From Pandoraea terrigena (GTDB taxonomy: Bacteria > Pseudomonadota > Gammaproteobacteria > Burkholderiales > Burkholderiaceae): a stretch of DNA of 64,000 bases. Made by a program: the position numbers and the translations under genes. The notes under the pieces were generated by a model. The model did no database searches. It saw nothing but the letters and a program-made list of their open reading frames with translations, and was not told the DNA's origin. The stretch is taken from NCBI RefSeq assembly GCF_902459705.1, contig NZ_CABPRU010000008.1, forward strand, positions 1 to 64,000. Reading direction: 5' to 3'. The stretch's first letter is position 1, and the number at the start of each line of letters is the position of its first letter. Below are positions 56,891-64,000 of this stretch, one piece after another.

Positions 56891-58441
56891 TCAGTGCGCG
56901 CCTGCGGCGGCGTCGGCACCGCCGCCACCCTTCATCGGCCGCGTGATCCACACCATCGAGATCATCAGCAAGAACAGCACGGCCGAGATCCAGAAAATGT
57001 CGTTCGCACCGAGCATGGCCGACTGTTGCGTGACCAGCCGGTCGATATAACCGTTGGCCTGCGGCGTGGTCATGCCGAGCTGGTTGAGCGTTTGCACGGA
57101 GGCATTGAACGTCGGGTCGTAGGGCGTCAAGTGCTCGGTCAACTGCGCATGGTGCAGCGTGATGCGGTTCTCCCACATCGTCGTGGAAATCGACGTGCCC
57201 ACCGCACCGCACGTGATCCGCACGAAGTTGGACAGTCCTGCCGCCGCGGGAATGCGATCTGGCGGCAACCCCGACAGGATGATCGCGGTGAGCGGGATGA
57301 AGAACATCGACATCGGCACGCCCTGCAGGAATGTCGGGATCATCAACGTGCGCGTATCGACGAGTGTGTTGAAGTGCGAACGCATCAGGAACACCAGCGC
57401 GAACAGCAGGAACGAGACGGTCACGACCCAGCGGGCATCGAGCCTGGGCAACGTCTTGCCGATTACCGGCGACAGCAGGATGGCGAACAGGCCCACCGGT
57501 GCCAGCACGAGACCCGCCTCGGTGGCTGTATAGCCGAGATAGATCTGTAACCACTGCGGCAGAATCACCAGGTTTCCGAAGAACAGGCCGTAACCGATTG
57601 AGATCGCCACGACGCCACCGGTAAAGTTGATCCGCTTGAAGAGCGTCAGGTCGACCACCGGATGCTTCTCGGTAATTTCCCATATGACGAAGAAGCAGAA
57701 CGACACCAGTGCCACGAGTGCGAGCACGACAATGGTCGACGAATTGAACCAGTCGAGTTCCTTGCCCTTGTCGAGCATCACCTGGAGCGAGCCGACCCAC
57801 AACACGAGCAAGGCCAGCCCGACGGTGTCGATCGGCTTGCGTTGCGTGGCGGTTTCACGCTTGGCGTAGATCAACCATGTGACATACGCGGCGGCGATGC
57901 CGATCGGGATGTTGATGTAGAAGATCCAGGGCCAATGGTAGTTATCCGAGATCCAGCCGCCGAGAATCGGCCCCATCACCGGCGCGACCAGCGTTGTCAT
58001 GCCCCATAGCGCAAGGGCCATTGAACTCTTCGCGCTCGGATAGCTCGAGAGCAGCAGCGATTGCGAGAGCGGAATCATCGGCCCGGCCACCGCGCCCTGC
58101 AACACGCGAGCCGCGAGCAGGAATTCGAGCGTGGGCGCCATGCCGCACAGCCACGACGCCAGCACGAACAGCAGGATCGACGAAATGAACAACCTGACCG
58201 CACCGAAGCGCTCGGTCAGCCAGCCCGTGAGCGGCACCGAAATGGCGTTGGCCACGGCGAACGACGTAATCACCCACGTTCCCTGGCTCGACGAGACGCC
58301 AAGGTCGCCGGAAATGGCGGGAATCGATACGTTGGCAATCGAGGTGTCGAGCACGTTCATGAACGTGGCGAGCGACAAGGCGATGGTGCCGAGGACCAAC
58401 TGGCCCCCCGTCAGGGGACCAGAAGCGTTTTGATTTGCCAT
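56891..58441 (-). CDS. emrB: DHA2 family MFS multidrug efflux permease, EmrB type
   Basis: 516-aa inner-membrane drug:H+ antiporter with 14 predicted helices. Motifs: FMNVLDTSIANVSIPAISGDLGVS (DHA2 motif D1), GWLTERFGAVRLF (motif A), ARVLQGAVAGPMIPL (motif B) and MGPILGGWISDNYHWPWIFYIN (motif C). No ribosome site is obvious. It lies 36 bp behind emrA, separated by a strong hairpin (58453-58470), and probably forms a tripartite pump with EmrA and the outer membrane factor of this operon. Confidence 0.94.
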   Translation of the reverse strand: MANQNASGPLTGGQLVLGTIALSLATFMNVLDTSIANVSIPAISGDLGVSSSQGTWVITSFAVANAISVPLTGWLTERFGAVRLFISSILLFVLASWLCGMAPTLEFLLAARVLQGAVAGPMIPLSQSLLLSSYPSAKSSMALALWGMTTLVAPVMGPILGGWISDNYHWPWIFYINIPIGIAAAYVTWLIYAKRETATQRKPIDTVGLALLVLWVGSLQVMLDKGKELDWFNSSTIVVLALVALVSFCFFVIWEITEKHPVVDLTLFKRINFTGGVVAISIGYGLFFGNLVILPQWLQIYLGYTATEAGLVLAPVGLFAILLSPVIGKTLPRLDARWVVTVSFLLFALVFLMRSHFNTLVDTRTLMIPTFLQGVPMSMFFIPLTAIILSGLPPDRIPAAAGLSNFVRITCGAVGTSISTTMWENRITLHHAQLTEHLTPYDPTFNASVQTLNQLGMTTPQANGYIDRLVTQQSAMLGANDIFWISAVLFLLMISMVWITRPMKGGGGADAAAGAH

Positions 58442-58452
58442 GAGATGTCAAA

Positions 58453-58470
58453 GGGGGTGGGGGCACCCCC
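58453..58470. promoter_or_regulatory. hairpin in the emrA-emrB gap
   Basis: GGGGGTG-GGGG-CACCCCC, a perfect seven-base stem within the 36-bp gap between emrA and emrB. It could slow or reduce emrB expression relative to emrA, or protect the emrA mRNA end. No T-run on the transcribed strand. Confidence 0.6.
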
Positions 58471-58477
58471 CTCCGCT

Positions 58478-59716
58478 TTACAGGGGACGTGCGCGAGCCG
58501 GCTGGTTGCGCGTGTCGCTGGCGCCGTCTGCGCCTGAGGCAGCCGCGGCACCGGCGTTTTCGGTGATGATCTTGGCGACGATGTCGTCGGCGTCGTGGCC
58601 GATTTTGTCGAACACGTCGGTGGCGTACACCGGCAGGGCGGGCGCTTCACCCAGTTCCTTGCCATTCGTGTTTCGCACGTCCACCTTGACCTGCATCGAC
58701 AGGCCGACACGCAGCGGATGCTGCTGCAACTGCTTCGGGTCGAGCGCGATGCGCACCGGCAGGCGCTGCACGACCTTGATCCAGTTGCCCGTCGCGTTTT
58801 GCGCCGGCAACAGCGAGAACGCGCTGCCCGTACCTGCCGAGAAGCCCGCCACGGTGCCCTTGTATTCCACCGCCGAACCGTACACGTCGGCGGTGAGTGT
58901 CACCGGTTGGCCGACGCGCATGTGCGCGATCTGGACTTCCTTGAAGTTGGCATCGACCCAGACTTGATTGAGCGGCACCAGCGCCATGAGCGGTGCGCCC
59001 GTGGCCACGCGCTGACCGACCTGCACCGAACGCTTGGCCACGTAGCCGTCGACCGGCGCCGGGATCGACGTGCGGGCGTAGTCGAGATACGCTGCGCGCA
59101 CCTTCGCCGCGGCCTGTTGCACGTTCGGGTGCGTTGTCACCGAGGTCTTGTCCGTCAGGGCCCGGTTCGACACCCATTGCGCACGCGCCTGCTCGAGTGC
59201 GGCCTGTGCCGTCTTCACGGCGTCCTGTGCGTGGGCCAGTTCTTCGCGCGACACGGCGCCCGTCGCAATCGCCATCTCGCGGCGCTTCACGTCGGCCTGC
59301 GTCTTGGCCAGCTCCGACTCACGCATGGCCACGGTGGCGGCGTAGGCGTCATTGTTCACGAAGTAGGTGCGCACCTGACGCACGGTCTGCGCCAGATTGG
59401 CCTCGGCTTGCAGCAGGGCGACGCGGGCATCGGTCGGGTCGAGCGTGACCAGTGGCTGGCCCGCCTTGACCAGTTGCGTGTCATCGGCCTTGACGCCAGT
59501 CACGGTCCCTGGCACCTGCGGGGTGATCTGCACCACGTTGCCTGCGACGTAGGCGTCGTCGGTGTCTTCGTAGAAGCGCGCGTACAGCCCGTAATAGGCA
59601 CCGTAGGCGATGGCCGCGATCGCGATCACGGCCGTTAGCGTCAGCATCATGCGGCGGCGCTTGCCATTGCCCTGAGCCGGCTGGGCAGGTGCTTGTTGTT
59701 GGTTCTCGCTCATCAT
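58478..59716 (-). CDS. emrA: HlyD family efflux adaptor, EmrA type
   Basis: 412-aa membrane fusion protein. One N-terminal helix (residues 23-45) anchors it in the inner membrane. TDDAYVAGNVVQITPQVPGTV starts the biotinyl-lipoyl domain, a coiled hairpin follows (about 100-205), then APVDGYVAKRSVQVGQRVATG and NFKEVQIAHMRVGQPVTLTADVYG. An alanine-rich tail ends it. GGAG precedes the start; ATG 59713 is also possible. It links EmrB with the outer membrane factor encoded upstream. Confidence 0.94.
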   Translation of the reverse strand: MMSENQQQAPAQPAQGNGKRRRMMLTLTAVIAIAAIAYGAYYGLYARFYEDTDDAYVAGNVVQITPQVPGTVTGVKADDTQLVKAGQPLVTLDPTDARVALLQAEANLAQTVRQVRTYFVNNDAYAATVAMRESELAKTQADVKRREMAIATGAVSREELAHAQDAVKTAQAALEQARAQWVSNRALTDKTSVTTHPNVQQAAAKVRAAYLDYARTSIPAPVDGYVAKRSVQVGQRVATGAPLMALVPLNQVWVDANFKEVQIAHMRVGQPVTLTADVYGSAVEYKGTVAGFSAGTGSAFSLLPAQNATGNWIKVVQRLPVRIALDPKQLQQHPLRVGLSMQVKVDVRNTNGKELGEAPALPVYATDVFDKIGHDADDIVAKIITENAGAAAASGADGASDTRNQPARARPL

Positions 59717-59786
59717 TCGCTCCGTACTAATCTCTTAATGTGCTTCGACGTTGTCTTGTCAGTCTTGTGTGATGTGTAGCGGCCGC

Positions 59787-61304
59787 TCAGTGCGTCTGCA
59801 CGGCGTTGCCGTCGGTCTTGGCGGGGCGTTCCTGCCCCACGACGAGACCCGCCGCCTGGGCATCGAAGCCACCGCCAAGCGCCTTGATCAGGCCGATCTG
59901 CTGGTCGCGGCGTGCACTTTCGATATTCACGCGCGCCTGTTCCTGCGTCAGCAGCGACGACTCTGCCGCGAGCACGGTCAACTGCGGCGTGAGACCCGCC
60001 TTGTAACGGTCGACGGCCAACTCGTAGGCGCGTTGCGCGGCGTCTTGTGCGACGCGTTGCGAGACCATCTGCTTGTCTGCCGAGCGGATCGACGACATGC
60101 GATCCGCGATGTCGCCGAGCGCCTGGTTCAGCGTCGAGTCGTAGTTCGCCACCGCGCTTTCATACGCCGCGTATTGCCCCTTCAGGTTGGCGCGCAGGCG
60201 GCCGCCGTCAAAGATCGGCAGCGAAATTACCGGACCGTACTGGATGCTCTGGCTGCTCGGATCGATCAGCTTTCCGAGCCCGAAGGTGGAAAAGCCAAAT
60301 GCGGCGTTCAGGTTCACATCCGGATAGAAGCGTGCCTTCGCGACATCGACACCCTTGAGCTGTGCTTCCACGCCCCAGCGTGCCGAGACGATGTCCGGGC
60401 GGCGGCCAAGGAGCGTGAGCGGCAGGTTGTCGGGCAGGGCCGGTGTCGCGAGCTGTGCGAGTGTCGGACGCGCGACCGACAGGCCGCGATCCGGCCCCTT
60501 GCCGAGCAATACGCCGAGTTGATGGCGCGTCAGCAGGATCTGGCCGTCGAGTTGCGCGATTTGCGTTTGAATGTCGGCCGTGTTGCTCTCGGCCTGCTTC
60601 TGCTCGACTTGCGTGTCGAGACCCGCCCGCACGCGGTCCGCCGTCAATCGGCCGAGGTTTTGACGTTGCTTGCTGATGCGATCGAGCACGTCATGCAGGG
60701 CGTATTGCTGGGCGAGTTGGTTGTAAGCGCGAGCCACGGCCGTGGCCAGCGCGAGCCGCACCTCCTGATCTTCGGCTTCTTCGGCGCGCTCGGCCGACGT
60801 GGCTTGTGCCCGCGCCGAGCGGTTCTTGCCCCACAGGTCGAGTTCCCACGACAACGATGCCGTCAGATCGCCCTGGGTGAACCAGGTGCCGCCGTAGCCC
60901 GGCGGGTAGATGGTGTTCTCCGTGAATTTTTCACGATAGATGCTGCCCGAGGCGTTCACCGACGGCAGCAGCGCGGCGGCCGCGCCTTCGGTCTGTGCCT
61001 GCGCCGCCTTCAGGCGGGCGGCCGCCATGGCCAGATCGGGGTTGCCGGCAAGGGCTTCGTCGATCAACGAGACGAGTTGCGGGTCGCCGAACCGCTGCGC
61101 CCAATCGGTGCCCGGCCACTGGCCGCCCTCGCCGGGCAGGCTGCGCTGGGTCTGATACTGCTCGGGGGTACTGATGTGCTTGTCGCTATGGATGCCGGCA
61201 AAATTCGCACAACCGGCAAACCCCAGCGTCACTGCCGCCAGACAGAGGGCGGAAATGATGGAGCGGGCCCGCAGATGCGGGAGGAACGGTGAGGCCACTT
61301 TCAT
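59787..61304 (-). CDS. efflux outer membrane lipoprotein, NodT family
   Basis: 505 aa from ATG 61304. The lipoprotein signal LGFAGC lipidates Cys32. The first OEP domain (about 75-290) contains WQRFGDPQ-like WAQRFGDPQLVSLIDEAL and LSWELDLWGKNRSARAQ; the second (about 300-490) has LLGRRPDIVSARWGVEAQL. The C-terminus is GGGFDAQAAG. It is the outer channel of the marR-nodT-emrA-emrB operon and differs from the other NodT protein at 48606. Confidence 0.92.
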   Translation of the reverse strand: MKVASPFLPHLRARSIISALCLAAVTLGFAGCANFAGIHSDKHISTPEQYQTQRSLPGEGGQWPGTDWAQRFGDPQLVSLIDEALAGNPDLAMAAARLKAAQAQTEGAAAALLPSVNASGSIYREKFTENTIYPPGYGGTWFTQGDLTASLSWELDLWGKNRSARAQATSAERAEEAEDQEVRLALATAVARAYNQLAQQYALHDVLDRISKQRQNLGRLTADRVRAGLDTQVEQKQAESNTADIQTQIAQLDGQILLTRHQLGVLLGKGPDRGLSVARPTLAQLATPALPDNLPLTLLGRRPDIVSARWGVEAQLKGVDVAKARFYPDVNLNAAFGFSTFGLGKLIDPSSQSIQYGPVISLPIFDGGRLRANLKGQYAAYESAVANYDSTLNQALGDIADRMSSIRSADKQMVSQRVAQDAAQRAYELAVDRYKAGLTPQLTVLAAESSLLTQEQARVNIESARRDQQIGLIKALGGGFDAQAAGLVVGQERPAKTDGNAVQTH

Positions 61305-61421
61305 CGCGAAGCCTTTACGAGTGACATTAGGGACCGACAATAATCGGAAACTGGGGATGACGAGTACCAGGAATAGTGGACTCGACACGCTTTTCTGCGG
61401 CAAATCGAGGGCGCGTCGCCG

Positions 61422-61931
61422 TCATCCGGTCTCGCCGTTGGCGATGACTCGTCGCAACAGGCTTTTCAGAAACCCCACCTCTTCCACGGAGAATCCCCGC
61501 ATCAGATGGTCGGCTGCGCGCACGAAAATGTCCGGCATTCGGTCGGCCATGGCGTATCCGGCGTCGGTCGCACTCAGGTTCACGGTGCGGCGATCCATCT
61601 TGCTGCGCTCACGCACGAGCAGACCCTGTGCTTCGAGCCGGTCGAGCAGGCGCGTGACGGCGCTCGCGTCGATACAGTAGTCGCGCGCCAGATCGGCCGC
61701 CGTCTTGCTCTTGCCTGTGGCCACCTTGTAAAGCATGGTGGCCTGGGTGCTCGTCAGGCCGTATTGCGACGTTTCTTTCGTCAACTCCGCCAATATCAAC
61801 TGGCGCACGCGGGCGACGAGATAGCCCAGGGAATTGTCGATGTCGTAGGCACACCCCGGGGAATCATTCGGGGGCGCATCCGGCGGCGACAGCGGCGCGG
61901 CATCGGAAGGGGGCGTGGACGGATCGATCAT
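61422..61931 (-). CDS. MarR family transcriptional regulator of the EmrAB-type operon
   Basis: 169-aa repressor. A proline/acid-rich start (1-28) precedes the winged helix: GLTSTQATMLYKVATG, SKTAADLARDYCIDASAVTRLLDRLEAQGLL and the wing ERSKMDRRTVNLS. It is first in the operon, 117 bp ahead of the outer membrane factor. A perfect TATAAT (61969-61964) with -35 TTGCAA (61991-61986) and two palindromes suggests self-repression relieved by phenolic or lipophilic drugs, as for EmrR. Confidence 0.93.
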   Translation of the reverse strand: MIDPSTPPSDAAPLSPPDAPPNDSPGCAYDIDNSLGYLVARVRQLILAELTKETSQYGLTSTQATMLYKVATGKSKTAADLARDYCIDASAVTRLLDRLEAQGLLVRERSKMDRRTVNLSATDAGYAMADRMPDIFVRAADHLMRGFSVEEVGFLKSLLRRVIANGETG

Positions 61932-61951
61932 TTTCGTGTTGCTGCAATAGT

Positions 61952-62002
61952 TGACTAGTCACGATTATAGCGGTGACTTAATAAATTGCAAGGCCATGCA
62001 AT
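61952..62002 (-). promoter_or_regulatory. marR promoter with two palindromic operators
   Basis: On the minus strand the promoter is TTGCAA (61991-61986), 16 bases, TATAAT (61969-61964). An 18-bp inverted repeat ATTGCA-N6-TGCAAT (61985-62002) covers the -35 and a perfect palindrome TGACTAGTCA (61952-61961) covers the start point. Both are the size and place expected for MarR dimers. Confidence 0.7.
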
Positions 62003-62142
62003 GATTGACTAAGCAAATATTTCACTGAAAATTAGACGCCAGACTCTAATTTGGTGTGGCTGTGAGGGGGCGGCGCGTCCCGGTGAAAGCGACGCTGGCG
62101 CGGTTTCCACAGGGGGTGTCGTTGTTGCATTGCAGAAAGGCC

Positions 62143-62183
62143 ATGACGTGAGACACGCGCAAGTGGTAGAATCGCTGATTCTC
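62143..62183 (+). promoter_or_regulatory. probable typA promoter and leader repeat
   Basis: ATGACG (62143-62148), an 18-base spacer and TAGAAT (62167-62172) form a moderate promoter 38 bp before typA. AGAATC-GCT-GATTCT (62169-62183) is a perfect inverted repeat at the start of the transcript. The remaining 61932-62209 gap holds the marR promoter. Confidence 0.45.
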
Positions 62184-62209
62184 CAAAGGCTTTTTTCGAG
62201 CACCTCTTC

Positions 62210-64000
62210 ATGACCCGCGCTCTCCGTAATATCGCCATCATCGCGCACGTCGACCACGGCAAAACCACGCTCGTCGACCAATTGCTGCGCCAGTCGGGCA
62301 CCTTCCGCGAAAACCAGCAAGTCGCTGAACGCGTGATGGACTCGAACGACATTGAAAAAGAGCGCGGCATCACGATCCTCGCCAAAAACTGCGCCGTCGA
62401 ATACGAAGGCACGCACATCAACATCGTCGACACGCCGGGACACGCGGACTTCGGCGGTGAAGTGGAGCGCGTGCTGTCGATGGTCGACAGCGTGCTGTTG
62501 CTCGTCGACGCCGTCGAAGGCCCGATGCCGCAAACGCGCTTCGTGACCCGCAAGGCCCTCGGCCTTGGTCTGAAGCCGATCGTCGTGGTCAACAAGATCG
62601 ACCGTCCGGGCGCACGTCCGGATTGGGTGATCAACCAGACGTTCGATCTGATGGACAAGCTCGGCGCCACCGACGAGCAGCTCGACTTCCCGGTCGTCTA
62701 TGCGTCGGCCCTGAACGGTTTCGCCAGCCTCGACTCCGATGTGCGCGAAGGCACCATGCGCCCGCTGTTCGACGCGATTCTCGAGCACGTGCCGGTCCGT
62801 GAGGCCGATGTCGACGCGCCGCTGCAACTGCAGATCAGCTCGCTCGACTACTCGACGTTCGTGGGCCGTATCGGTATCGGCCGTATCACGCGTGGCCGTA
62901 TCAAACCGGGCCAGCAAGTGGTGATGCGTTTCGGTCCGGAGGGCGAAGTCCTCAAGCGCAAGATCAATCAGGTGCTGACGTTCCGCGGCCTGGAACGTGT
63001 GATGTCGGACGGCGCGGAAGCGGGCGACATCGTGCTGATCAACGGTATCGAAGACGTGGGTATCGGCGCGACGATTTGCGACGTGGATGCGCCGGAAGCC
63101 TTGCCGCTGCTGACGGTGGACGAGCCGACGCTGACCATGAACTTCTGCGTGAACACCTCGCCGCTGGCCGGCCGCGAAGGCAAGTTCGTGACGAGCCGCC
63201 AGATTCGCGACCGTCTGCACAAGGAACTGAATCACAACGTGGCGCTGCGCGTCAAAGACACCGACGAGGATTCCATCTTCGAAGTGTCGGGCCGTGGCGA
63301 ACTGCACCTGACGATTCTCATCGAGAACATGCGTCGCGAGGGCTACGAACTGGCCGTGTCGCGTCCGCGCGTGGTGCTCAAGGAAATCGACGGCGTGAAG
63401 CACGAGCCGTACGAAATGCTCACCATTGACGTGGAAGATGAGCATCAGGGCGGCGTCATGGAAGAAATCGGCCGTCGCAAGGGCGAAATGCTGGACATGG
63501 TGTCGGACGGCCGCGGTCGTACGCGTCTTGAGTACCGCATTCCGGCGCGTGGCCTGATCGGCTTCCAGGGCGATTTCCTGTCGATGACCCGCGGTACAGG
63601 CTTGATGAGCCACATTTTCGATGCGTACATGCCGCTCAAGGACGGTACGCTGGGCGAGCGTCGCAACGGCGTGCTGATCTCGCAGGACGACGGCGCGGCC
63701 GTGGCCTATGCCCTGTGGAAGCTGCAGGATCGCGGCCGCATGTTCGTGTCGCCGGGCGACGCGCTGTACGAAGGCATGATCATCGGTATCCACAGTCGTG
63801 ACAACGACCTTGTGGTCAACCCGATCAAGGGCAAGCAACTCACGAACGTGCGTGCGTCGGGTACCGACGAAGCCGTGCGCCTGGTGCCGCCGATCGCGAT
63901 GAGCCTCGAGTACGCTGTGGAATTCATCGACGACGACGAACTGGTCGAAGTCACGCCGCAGACGATCCGCCTGCGCAAGCGCTATCTCAAGGAACATGAG
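62210..64000 (+). CDS. typA: ribosome-associated GTPase TypA/BipA (3' end outside the window)
   Basis: Translation-factor GTPase related to EF-G that acts in 50S assembly and stress adaptation. 597 codons are visible of about 607, reaching [10 protein letters not shown] at the window edge. The G domain shows [19 protein letters not shown] (12-30), [21 protein letters not shown] and [10 protein letters not shown]. Domain II and the BipA C-terminal domain follow, with [29 protein letters not shown] and [30 protein letters not shown]. The start ATG 62210 gives [13 protein letters not shown], the family N-terminus. Confidence 0.96.
   Translation, partial: MTRALRNIAIIAHVDHGKTTLVDQLLRQSGTFRENQQVAERVMDSNDIEKERGITILAKNCAVEYEGTHINIVDTPGHADFGGEVERVLSMVDSVLLLVDAVEGPMPQTRFVTRKALGLGLKPIVVVNKIDRPGARPDWVINQTFDLMDKLGATDEQLDFPVVYASALNGFASLDSDVREGTMRPLFDAILEHVPVREADVDAPLQLQISSLDYSTFVGRIGIGRITRGRIKPGQQVVMRFGPEGEVLKRKINQVLTFRGLERVMSDGAEAGDIVLINGIEDVGIGATICDVDAPEALPLLTVDEPTLTMNFCVNTSPLAGREGKFVTSRQIRDRLHKELNHNVALRVKDTDEDSIFEVSGRGELHLTILIENMRREGYELAVSRPRVVLKEIDGVKHEPYEMLTIDVEDEHQGGVMEEIGRRKGEMLDMVSDGRGRTRLEYRIPARGLIGFQGDFLSMTRGTGLMSHIFDAYMPLKDGTLGERRNGVLISQDDGAAVAYALWKLQDRGRMFVSPGDALYEGMIIGIHSRDNDLVVNPIKGKQLTNVRASGTDEAVRLVPPIAMSLEYAVEFIDDDELVEVTPQTIRLRKRYLKEHE

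Noticed and set aside
59751-61292. 513-codon plus-strand frame opposite the NodT gene
   Set aside because: The minus strand carries a clear lipoprotein signal and OEP repeats; this frame has none.

Overview
The window is a GC-rich (roughly 63-65% by eye) stretch of a bacterial chromosome, densely coded on both strands. The housekeeping blocks rnr-rlmB, tal/rpiA, yggX-argA-hrpA and scpB-rluB-rimP-nusA-infB-rbfA-truB ... typA, and the flood of long antisense open frames, point to a Burkholderiaceae member; a Pandoraea-like genus is my best guess. That guess is inference from gene order and protein style, not from a marker gene search.

Layout. Positions 1-2170 are a damaged accessory patch: a small unknown ORF, an IS2-like IS3-family element with a clear A AAA AAA slippage site and intact right end but no visible left end, and a possible 3' gene fragment behind it. 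2170-4759 holds a succinate-semialdehyde-type aldehyde dehydrogenase divergent from an AraC regulator. 4787-10082 is a catabolic cluster of unknown substrate: LysR regulator, class III CoA-transferase, two crotonases and an MHS-type MFS transporter. 10236-16817 contains riboflavin synthase, two small unknown proteins, a ChaA-type antiporter, an FAH-family enzyme, tag, rlmJ and rsuA. 16822-18477 contains two nearly identical 179-bp copies of a tRNA-Leu(CAG) gene plus terminator, flanking a LysR gene. 18709-34665 is core metabolism and RNA processing: rnr, rlmB, tal, rpiA, a membrane zinc-ribbon protein, yggX, argA, hrpA, an EI24 membrane protein, a CinA-type molybdopterin-binding protein and a quinone-oxidoreductase-like enzyme. 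34803-37190 has a LysR, an NTF2-like protein and an FNR with all four Fe-S cysteines.

37518-47782 is the segregation/translation cluster scpB, rluB, rimP, nusA, infB, rbfA, truB. A strong promoter, a short hairpin-rich segment and a nine-T intrinsic terminator lie ahead of rimP and look like a small RNA or attenuated leader. infB and rbfA are separated by a large hairpin.

47944-62000 carries two unrelated drug-efflux loci. The first is a TetR-controlled tripartite RND system (outer membrane factor divergent from tetR-adaptor-pump) followed by a short-chain dehydrogenase and a PaaI-type thioesterase. The same 25-bp operator, GTGACTAT-N9-TGGTCACT, sits on both promoters of this locus, so the regulon can be read directly from the sequence. 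The second is a MarR-outer membrane factor-EmrA-EmrB operon on the minus strand with two palindromes at the marR promoter. The window ends inside typA (bipA), about ten codons before its expected end.

The best candidates for something new are the TetR/RND/SDR/thioesterase cassette with its paired operators, the leader RNA upstream of rimP, the CoA-transferase/crotonase/transporter cluster with its 34-bp inverted repeat, and the tRNA-Leu duplication. I found no CRISPR array, rRNA, replication origin, complete prophage or recognisable defence system.
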